Of a stretch of 64,000 bases of DNA, positions 57,909 through 64,000 are shown in pieces (position 1 is the first letter of the stretch; every line of letters begins with the position of its first letter). Origin of the DNA: an uncultured Pelagibacteraceae bacterium (GTDB lineage Bacteria > Pseudomonadota > Alphaproteobacteria > Pelagibacterales > Pelagibacteraceae); assembly GCA_902533445.1 (NCBI GenBank), contig CACALX010000002.1, positions 81,515 through 145,514 on the forward strand, read 5' to 3'. A program made the translations under genes and the position numbers. The notes below the pieces were generated by a model that did not search any database, had not been told where the DNA came from, and saw only the letters and a program-made list of their open reading frames with translations.

Positions 57909-58555
57909 AAAAAGAAATTAAAATAATCAATTAATACTATTAAGTAAGAAGTGGGAAAAGCAAAGATTATTCCATCTATTCTATCTAATAATCCACCATG
58001 ACCAGGTATAATGTTACCTGTATCTTTAATTTTTGATAATCTTTTAAAATATGAAACAAGGATATCGCCAAATTGACTAATTGATGAAATTAAAAAAATA
58101 AATATTAAAAAATTAATAAAGTATTTTTTGTCTACTAGTTCAGTTTCAAGAATAGCAAAATACAAAATTATACTGCATGTATATCCTCCTAGAACACCTG
58201 CATAAGTTTTATTGGGGCTTAGTTTGGTAAGTTTAGGTCCTTTCAAAATTTTTCCAAAAATATAACCGCCTATGTCTGTGGCAACACTTATAAAAATAAT
58301 AATTAAAAAAGGCCAATAACTATCTCTAAATCCATTCCTAATTTCATAAATAGTATAAAAAGAAAAGATTAAAAAAAAAATTCCAAAAAGTTTCAAAATT
58401 TTTGAAACATCCATTTTTTGCCATTCATAAACTGAAATTAAAAAACAAATAATTATTAAAATTGAGAAATAAAATGAACCTTTTGCAACTATATATATAA
58501 AAATTGGTAAAATTATTATTGAGCTTAAAACTCTTTTAAATAATTCATTTGTCAT
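57905..58555 (-). CDS. cdsA: Phosphatidate cytidylyltransferase
   Basis: The 216-residue inner-membrane protein has about six hydrophobic segments, the conserved TDIGGYIFGK and LSPNKTYAG region in the middle, and the CDS signature PGHGGLLDRIDGIIFA near residue 182. It makes CDP-diacylglycerol from phosphatidate and CTP. It is shorter than E. coli CdsA (about 285), mostly through loss of N-terminal helices. It is coupled to uppS. Confidence 0.93.
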   Translation of the reverse strand: MTNELFKRVLSSIIILPIFIYIVAKGSFYFSILIIICFLISVYEWQKMDVSKILKLFGIFFLIFSFYTIYEIRNGFRDSYWPFLIIIFISVATDIGGYIFGKILKGPKLTKLSPNKTYAGVLGGYTCSIILYFAILETELVDKKYFINFLIFIFLISSISQFGDILVSYFKRLSKIKDTGNIIPGHGGLLDRIDGIIFAFPTSYLIVLIDYFNFFL

Positions 58556-59229
58556 TAAATGTTACCAAAATTGCGTTTAATTTGACTATATTTTTTTATT
58601 ATTTTGTCATAATCAATTTCATTAAAATCTGGCCATAATTTTTTTTCAAAGTATATTTCTGAATAAGCTAACTGCCACATTAAAAAATTACTTAGTCTTT
58701 TAGTATTTCCTGTTCTAATTAATATATCTGGATTTGGGATATTTTTAGTATACAGATTATCCTTAAAATTTTCCTCAGTAATTTTTTTTTTATATTTTAT
58801 TAATTTTTTAATTGTATCTAATATTTCTTTTTTTGAACCATAATTTAGGGCTAAATTTATTTGTATTTTTTTATTTTTTGAGGTTTTTTTTTCAGCATAA
58901 GTTAACAGTGTCTTAAGTTTTTTATTTAGATTTTTGTTTCCTAAAATTTTTATTTTTATTCCATTACTATATAGTTGTTGTATTTTTTCTTTTAGAAAAA
59001 CTTCTAACAAATTAAATAAATATTTAATTTCTGAGTCTGGTCTTTTCCAATTTTCTGTTGAAAAAGCGTATAATGTTAAAAATTTTATTTTACTCTTAAT
59101 TGAATGCTTAATAATTTTCTCAACAGTTTTTAAACCAGCTTTGTGTCCAGCATTTCTAGAATTTTTATTTTTTAAACCCCATCTACCATTGCCATCCATT
59201 ATTATGGCTACATGATTTAGTGGGTTCAT
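58555..59229 (-). CDS. uppS: Undecaprenyl diphosphate synthase
   Basis: The 224-residue cis-prenyltransferase has catalytic D12 in IMDGNGRW, the HKAG region near 29, FSTENWKRP near 75 and a C-terminal RTGNTKRLSNFLMWQ near 173. It produces the lipid carrier for peptidoglycan and LPS. It overlaps frr by 4 bases and cdsA by one. Confidence 0.95.
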   Translation of the reverse strand: MNPLNHVAIIMDGNGRWGLKNKNSRNAGHKAGLKTVEKIIKHSIKSKIKFLTLYAFSTENWKRPDSEIKYLFNLLEVFLKEKIQQLYSNGIKIKILGNKNLNKKLKTLLTYAEKKTSKNKKIQINLALNYGSKKEILDTIKKLIKYKKKITEENFKDNLYTKNIPNPDILIRTGNTKRLSNFLMWQLAYSEIYFEKKLWPDFNEIDYDKIIKKYSQIKRNFGNI

Positions 59230-59777
59230 ATTGTCATTATTTCTTTTTCTTTCGAAGATACTTTTTCATCCACAGATTTTATGTGATCGTCAGTTATAGT
59301 TTGGATTATTTTTTCCTTCGATTTTTCATCATCTTCACTAATTTCCTTAGATTTTAACATCTTTTTTAGATCCTCATTAGCTTCTCTTCTTATATTTCTT
59401 ATAGAGACTTTACATTTTTCTCCTACAGATTTTATTAGTTTTTTTAATTCAGATCGTCTTTCCTCATTTAACTCAGGAATAGGCAATCTAATTAATTGGC
59501 CATCAATTTGAGGATTTAAACCTAAATCTGATTTTTTAATTGCTGCATCTAAAAGAGGAACATTATTTGCATCCCAAACTTGAATATTTATCATCCTTGG
59601 CTCAGGGGTTGTTATACTTCCTATTTGATTAATTGGCATTTGTTGGCCGTAAACATCCACTTTAATCAGATCTAACATTGCTGCATTTGCTCTACCGGTT
59701 CTTAAAGATGATAATTCTCTAGAAAATACATCTATGGCTTTATCCATTTTTACACCATATGATTTTTCTTCAAACAT
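59226..59777 (-). CDS. frr: Ribosome recycling factor
   Basis: The 183-residue protein is full length for RRF, with SSLRTGRANAAMLD near 30, the VYGQQMPINQ stretch near 48, and the C-terminal helix RREANEDLKK. It splits post-termination ribosomes with EF-G. The start codon directly abuts the tsf stop, leaving no room for the pyrH gene that often separates them. Confidence 0.96.
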   Translation of the reverse strand: MFEEKSYGVKMDKAIDVFSRELSSLRTGRANAAMLDLIKVDVYGQQMPINQIGSITTPEPRMINIQVWDANNVPLLDAAIKKSDLGLNPQIDGQLIRLPIPELNEERRSELKKLIKSVGEKCKVSIRNIRREANEDLKKMLKSKEISEDDEKSKEKIIQTITDDHIKSVDEKVSSKEKEIMTI

Positions 59778-60629
59778 CTACTCTCCAATTTTTATTCTAA
59801 AGAATTCTTTAATTTTTAAATCAGCTACAGATAACTCTTTAACAATATCTTGTACTTTTTTCTTTGGTTCCATAACCCAAGCTTGAGTTAAAAGTGCATT
59901 TTCCTCTTTAAACTTGTTCATTTTTCCTAAACTTATTTTTTTAGCTATTTCCTCAGGTTTACCTGAATTCTTCAATTCCTCGGCAACAAGCTCTTGTTCT
60001 TTGTCAATAACCACTTGATCAATTAAATTTGATTCTAGCGCCAAAGGATTTGAAGCTGCAATATGCATAGATAGTTGTTTACTAAATGACTTAACTGTAT
60101 CTGATTTATCACTTGTATCAAGTGCTACTAATACAGCTAATTTTGCTACATTATCTTTTACAACTGTATGCAAATAATGATTATTGATACCACTTGAATT
60201 TTTAATAGTTTTTGATTTACCAATTGTAATTTTTTCACCAATTTTTGCAATTAACGCTACTAAATTATCATCTACACTTTGCCCATTTTTCATTAAAGCT
60301 TTTTTTAATTCATCTTGATTAGAATTGTGTTGATTGTTTAACTCACTTAATTCTTTAACAAAACTTATAAAATCATCATTTTTAGCAACGAAATCAGTTT
60401 CACAATTTACCTCAATTACAGAAGTCTTGTTATCGTCACCAGATACTACAACAACTCCCTCTTTAGCATCTCTAGACATTTTTTTTGAAGCTTTTGAAAT
60501 TCCTTTAACTCTTAGAATCTCAATTGCTTTATCTAAATCACCACTAGATTCTTTAATAGCTAAATTGCAATCTTTAAATCCAGCACCAGTAGCTTCTCTT
60601 AATTTTTTTACTTTTTCTATATCACTCAT
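59778..60629 (-). CDS. tsf: Elongation factor Ts
   Basis: The 283-residue protein has the N-terminal UBA-like domain with [12 protein letters not shown] at 10-21, followed by [13 protein letters not shown] near 73-85 and a dimerisation region. It recycles EF-Tu-GDP. It is one base after the rpsB stop codon and shares its transcript. Confidence 0.96.
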   Translation of the reverse strand: MSDIEKVKKLREATGAGFKDCNLAIKESSGDLDKAIEILRVKGISKASKKMSRDAKEGVVVVSGDDNKTSVIEVNCETDFVAKNDDFISFVKELSELNNQHNSNQDELKKALMKNGQSVDDNLVALIAKIGEKITIGKSKTIKNSSGINNHYLHTVVKDNVAKLAVLVALDTSDKSDTVKSFSKQLSMHIAASNPLALESNLIDQVVIDKEQELVAEELKNSGKPEEIAKKISLGKMNKFKEENALLTQAWVMEPKKKVQDIVKELSVADLKIKEFFRIKIGE

Positions 60630-60630
60630 T

Positions 60631-61449
60631 TTAATTTATCTTTCCTTTATCTTCTTTAAAGAATTTTTTTTCTAGTTTTTCTCTATCAATTTCTTGAATA
60701 GTTTTGTTTTTGCCATCTTCATCAACATCTTTTACCTTATCTTGCTTGGGCTCAGATGATTGAATTGAACTTTTTGCATTATTGATCGTTTCTTTAATTA
60801 AGTTGCAGTATAGATCTATAGCTCTTCGTGCATCATCATTTCCTGGTATTGGGTAATCAATATGATCTGGGTTAGAATTGCTATCTAGAATAGCAATTAT
60901 AGGAATACCTAATTTTGAAGACTCAGCAATTGCTAGTGATTCATAATTAGTGTCTATTACAAAAACTAATTCAGGAACTTTTTTCATTTCTGCAATTCCA
61001 CCTAAAGATCTTTGAAGTTTATCTTTTTTAACACTCATTTTAAGAAGTTCTTTTTTAGTAAACCCTCTATTTTCAGCAGCTAAATCAATTTCTAATTTTT
61101 TTAATTTTTTAATTGAATTAGAAATTGTTCCCCAATTAGTCAACATCCCTCCTAACCATCTATAGTTAACAAAGTACTGATCTGTTTCTTTTGCAACTTC
61201 TGCAATAGCTTCTGATGCTTGTTTTTTAGTTGAAACAAATAAAATTTTTCCATTATTTGCTATTGTATTATAGACCTTTTCTAGAGCTACTTTAGTTAAC
61301 TCAAGCGTTTGAGTTAAATCTATAATGTGAATTGAGTCTCTTTTTCCAAAAATATATTTCTTCATTTTTGGATTCCATCTCAAAGTTTTGTGTCCAAGAT
61401 GAACACCAGCTTCTAATAATTGTTGAATTGTAACGTTAGGTATTTTCAT
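60631..61449 (-). CDS. rpsB: 30S ribosomal protein S2
   Basis: The 272-residue protein matches S2, with the N-terminal [19 protein letters not shown] and a [10 protein letters not shown] motif near 108. After about residue 228 it carries a charged lysine/aspartate/glutamate-rich tail of roughly 40 residues beyond the core fold. A sigma-70-like promoter and a structured leader precede it, suggesting autogenous control by S2. Confidence 0.97.
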   Translation of the reverse strand: MKIPNVTIQQLLEAGVHLGHKTLRWNPKMKKYIFGKRDSIHIIDLTQTLELTKVALEKVYNTIANNGKILFVSTKKQASEAIAEVAKETDQYFVNYRWLGGMLTNWGTISNSIKKLKKLEIDLAAENRGFTKKELLKMSVKKDKLQRSLGGIAEMKKVPELVFVIDTNYESLAIAESSKLGIPIIAILDSNSNPDHIDYPIPGNDDARRAIDLYCNLIKETINNAKSSIQSSEPKQDKVKDVDEDGKNKTIQEIDREKLEKKFFKEDKGKIN

Positions 61450-61457
61450 ATTTATTC

Positions 61458-61518
61458 CCGGTTAAGCCACCACAGTAATTTCCAATTAAGGACCGGAGGT
61501 ATAAAACCAACAACTGTG
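61458..61518 (-). ncRNA. Candidate structured rpsB leader with H-type pseudoknot
   Basis: On the minus strand, CACAGT (61518-61513) can pair with ACTGTG (61476-61471), and CCGGT (61496-61492) with ACCGG (61462-61458). Because the pairs interleave, they form an H-type pseudoknot. The 3' strand ACCGG ends 9 bases before the rpsB ATG, where a ribosome binding site would be expected, and no good Shine-Dalgarno is otherwise visible. The leader also has CCTCC (61499-61495), complementary to a Shine-Dalgarno. This resembles autoregulatory leaders known for rpsB elsewhere. It is inferred from pairing alone. Confidence 0.5.
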
Positions 61519-61541
61519 TGCGTGTTAATTTAATTTATGGT

Positions 61542-61570
61542 TATTTACAAATATTTGTTAAAATTGACAA
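61542..61570 (-). promoter_or_regulatory. Sigma-70-type promoter of rpsB-tsf
   Basis: On the minus strand, TTGTCA (61570-61565), a 17-base spacer and TAAATA (61547-61542) lie 8 bases after the dnaE stop codon. The predicted start near 61535 gives a leader of about 85 bases containing the candidate pseudoknot. Confidence 0.6.
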
Positions 61571-61577
61571 GTTTTAT

Positions 61578-64000
61578 TTAACTAATTTCTGCTTGAATTT
61601 GCTGTTTTCTTAAAAGATTTAAAGATTTTCTATCAAGATTCATTGGTTTTTTTAATTGAAAATTTAAAATTTGATCTTGTGTTGAAAGATTAAATTTTAC
61701 TTGGGTTTTGCCATCTTGACTTAAGAATTTTGATATCTTTTGAATTTGTTCCATTGTTTTAATATTGAATGATATTTCATTAATTGGACTATTAAATAAA
61801 TCTTTTAATGAAGCTATTTTTTGAACATTAATTCTTTTAAAACGGTTTTCATCGTTAGAAACATTCTTAATCAAAGTTAAAATCAATGAGTTACCTTCTT
61901 TTAAAATTTCTCTATTTAATTCCAACAAATCTGAAAAAATAAATATTTCAAATACACTATTTAAATCTGTTAATTTTAAAACAGCATACGAATTTCCTTT
62001 AGCAGTTTTTCTCTCTTGAACTTTAAGTAATGTTGCAGCTACATTAACATTTTCTGAATTATCATCTGATATGAATTTTGCATAATCATTAATTTTATAG
62101 TCTTCAAAAATTTCAGTAAATTGATTTAGCGGGTGATCAGATATAAAAAATCCAACTGACTCAAATTCTTTTGATAATCTCTCTTCAAATTTCCAATCTT
62201 CTATTTTGGTAAAAATGTCTTTCTCTGTTTCAATGTTATCAGAAAATAAATCTATTTGATTGGCTAGCTTATTTTCAGAAATATTTTTATTTTTTAAAAT
62301 TAAATTAGGTATTGAGTTAAAGATTGCTTGTCTATTTGAGTTTAAATTATCAAATGCTCCTGCTTTTACTAATCCCTCTAATTGTAATTTATTTATATCT
62401 TTAGGATTAACTCTATTTATAAAGTCATTAATAGACTCAAATTTTCCATTTAAGTCTCTTTCTTTAACAATATTTGAAATTGCTTCATAACCTACAGCCT
62501 TAATTCCACCTAATGCATAATAAAATTTTCCATCAATAGTTCTAAAATTTGCAAAACATTTATTTATGTCAGGTCTAATTGTTTCAACATTAAGTCTTTT
62601 TAATTCCTCATAAAATTCACTTAATTTATTTTGATTAGAAATATCCATCGTCATTGATGCGGCAATGAATTCTTTTGGATAATAAGTTTTTAAATATGCT
62701 GTTTGATAGGAAATTATTGCATAAGCAGCAGCATGACTTTTGTTAAAACCATATTCTGCAAATGGTTCAATTTTTAAAAATATTGCAGCTGCAACATCTT
62801 TAGCAATTCCATTTTTAACTGCTCCAGCAATAAAACCTTGTTTTTGTTTCTCCAACTCTGCTCTCTTCTTTTTACCCATTGCTCTTCTTAAAAGATCGGC
62901 TTGACCTGCAGTAAATCCTGAGAGTTTTTGAGCAATCTGCATTACTTGCTCTTGATAAATAATTACCCCATATGTGGGTTTTAAAATATCTTCCAATAAT
63001 GGATGTAAGTAATCTGGTTTTTGCTTTCCATGTTTACAGTCGTTATAGGTTGGTATGTTGCTCATTGGGCCTGGTCTATATAATGCTACTAGTGCAATAA
63101 TATCTTCAATATGATTTGGCTTCATGTGAAGCAAGGCTTCTCTCATTCCAGCACTTTCAATTTGAAACAAACCTACTGTTTTACCAGATGATAATAGATC
63201 AAAAACTTTTTGATCATCAAAATCTATTTCTTCAATGTTAAATTTTTTATCTTTTTTTCTAACTAATTTTTCAGTGTTATTTATTACTGTTAATGTTTTT
63301 AACCCTAAAAAATCAAATTTTATTAAACCAGCATTTTCAGCTGAATACATATCAAACTGTGTTGAGGGTAAAAGCAAATCTGCAGAAGTATCTTTATATA
63401 AAGGCACTACTTCCGTTAATTTTTTATCTGCAATCACTACACCTGCAGCATGAGTAGCAACATTTCTATTTAGACCTTCTAATTTCAATGATAACTCTAT
63501 TAATTTTTTTACTCTGGTATCTTCATTAATGAGCTTTTGTAATCTAGGCTCTCCAGCTATGCATTGGGTTAAGTTTTGAGGTCTAGAAGGATCAAAAGGT
63601 ATCATTTTTGATATACTGTCTATAAATCCATAAGGTAATCCCATAACTCTACCTACGTCTCTGATCACCATACGTGTTTTAAGTTTACCAAATGTAATTA
63701 TGTGAGCTACGCTATCTTTGTATTTTTTAGTTAAGTATTCAAAAACAAGGTCTCTTTTATCCTCACAAAAATCTATATCAAAATCAGGCATCGAAATTCG
63801 ATCTGGATTTAAAAATCTCTCAAATATTAAATTAAATTTAATTGGATCAACATCAGTAATTAATAAACACCAAGCTACCAATGATCCTGCACCTGAACCT
63901 CTACCAGGACCAACAGGTATATCATTTTCTTTAGCCCATTTTATATAATCAGATACAATTAAAAAATAACTCGAATATTTCATTTTAATGATTATTGAAA
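61578..64000 (-). CDS. dnaE: DNA polymerase III alpha subunit (5' end outside window)
   Basis: The open frame continues to the window edge, with residues SIIIK before the first in-window methionine at 63983. The N-terminal PHP domain lies outside. The visible part has YFLIVSDYIKWAKEN, the palm segment GRGSGAGS, catalytic aspartates in PDFDIDF (about 63769-63788), the third palm aspartate in KFDFLGLKTL, the finger block RRAMGKKKR, a helix-hairpin-helix and an OB fold near the end. It is the replicative polymerase. Order dnaE-rpsB-tsf on one strand is conserved in alphaproteobacteria. Confidence 0.96.
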   Translation of the reverse strand, partial: SIIIKMKYSSYFLIVSDYIKWAKENDIPVGPGRGSGAGSLVAWCLLITDVDPIKFNLIFERFLNPDRISMPDFDIDFCEDKRDLVFEYLTKKYKDSVAHIITFGKLKTRMVIRDVGRVMGLPYGFIDSISKMIPFDPSRPQNLTQCIAGEPRLQKLINEDTRVKKLIELSLKLEGLNRNVATHAAGVVIADKKLTEVVPLYKDTSADLLLPSTQFDMYSAENAGLIKFDFLGLKTLTVINNTEKLVRKKDKKFNIEEIDFDDQKVFDLLSSGKTVGLFQIESAGMREALLHMKPNHIEDIIALVALYRPGPMSNIPTYNDCKHGKQKPDYLHPLLEDILKPTYGVIIYQEQVMQIAQKLSGFTAGQADLLRRAMGKKKRAELEKQKQGFIAGAVKNGIAKDVAAAIFLKIEPFAEYGFNKSHAAAYAIISYQTAYLKTYYPKEFIAASMTMDISNQNKLSEFYEELKRLNVETIRPDINKCFANFRTIDGKFYYALGGIKAVGYEAISNIVKERDLNGKFESINDFINRVNPKDINKLQLEGLVKAGAFDNLNSNRQAIFNSIPNLILKNKNISENKLANQIDLFSDNIETEKDIFTKIEDWKFEERLSKEFESVGFFISDHPLNQFTEIFEDYKINDYAKFISDDNSENVNVAATLLKVQERKTAKGNSYAVLKLTDLNSVFEIFIFSDLLELNREILKEGNSLILTLIKNVSNDENRFKRINVQKIASLKDLFNSPINEISFNIKTMEQIQKISKFLSQDGKTQVKFNLSTQDQILNFQLKKPMNLDRKSLNLLRKQQIQAEIS

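Noticed and set aside
1..64000. CRISPR arrays, insertion sequences, prophage or integron structures
   Set aside because: No spaced direct repeat array, transposase, integrase or terminal inverted repeats were found. Base composition and gene density are even throughout.

Overview
The window looks like a chromosomal segment of a SAR11-type alphaproteobacterium (Pelagibacterales). The base composition is very AT-rich. Intergenic gaps are mostly a few bases, and ATGA/TAATG-type overlaps are common. Gene order follows the alphaproteobacterial backbone with several members missing. The proteins are lysine-, asparagine- and isoleucine-rich. I see no insertion sequence, prophage, CRISPR array or rRNA operon. 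No stretch above 300 bases lacks a gene.

Bases 1-16600 form a phosphorus block. It contains exopolyphosphatase (cut by the left edge), polyphosphate kinase, a SixA-type phosphohistidine phosphatase, phoB, phoU, pstB, pstA, pstC, pstS, an unrecognised exported protein and phoR. Next come two acyltransferases resembling OlsB and OlsA (ornithine lipid synthesis), a GT4 glycosyltransferase and a PlcP-like phosphoesterase (phosphate-free lipid replacement), a divergent diacylglycerol-kinase-like gene and a tiny lysine-rich protein. Two well-formed three-repeat Pho boxes sit at nearly the same distance upstream of pstS and plcP, tying phosphate uptake and lipid remodelling to PhoB.

Bases 16.7-27.9 kb hold manC, ilvD, valS, tRNA-Cys, tRNA-Asn, an XRE-family regulator, a general L-amino-acid ABC transporter (aapJQMP) and tRNA-Arg. 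Bases 27.9-33.9 kb hold ntrY-ntrX-trkA-trkH, whose NtrX has a degenerate AAA+ domain.

Bases 33.9-64 kb are the compact core backbone. In map order these are ispDF, pgpA, cinA-type amidase, ratA/coq10-like, lipA, ftsB-like, eno, kdsA, pyrG, secG, tpiA, a SurA/PpiD-like foldase, trpE-trpG-trpD-trpC, lexA and gltX. Then, transcribed towards lower coordinates, rpsB-tsf-frr-uppS-cdsA-dxr-bamA-skp-fabZ-lpxD-lpxA-lpxI-lpxB, followed at the right edge by a 5'-truncated dnaE on the same strand. Compared with the arrangement in larger alphaproteobacteria, pyrH, rseP, gltA, comEC, moaC/moeA, pdhABC, ntrBC and hfq are absent from their usual places, and fabZ and lpxD are swapped. The block links envelope assembly (lipid A, Bam machinery, undecaprenyl carrier, CDP-DAG), isoprenoid synthesis (dxr, ispDF), translation and central carbon metabolism.

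Regulatory elements that can be read directly are the Pho boxes, an alphaproteobacterial SOS box before lexA, intrinsic terminators after pstS and aapJ (each separating a binding-protein gene from its permease genes), and a candidate pseudoknotted leader in front of rpsB.
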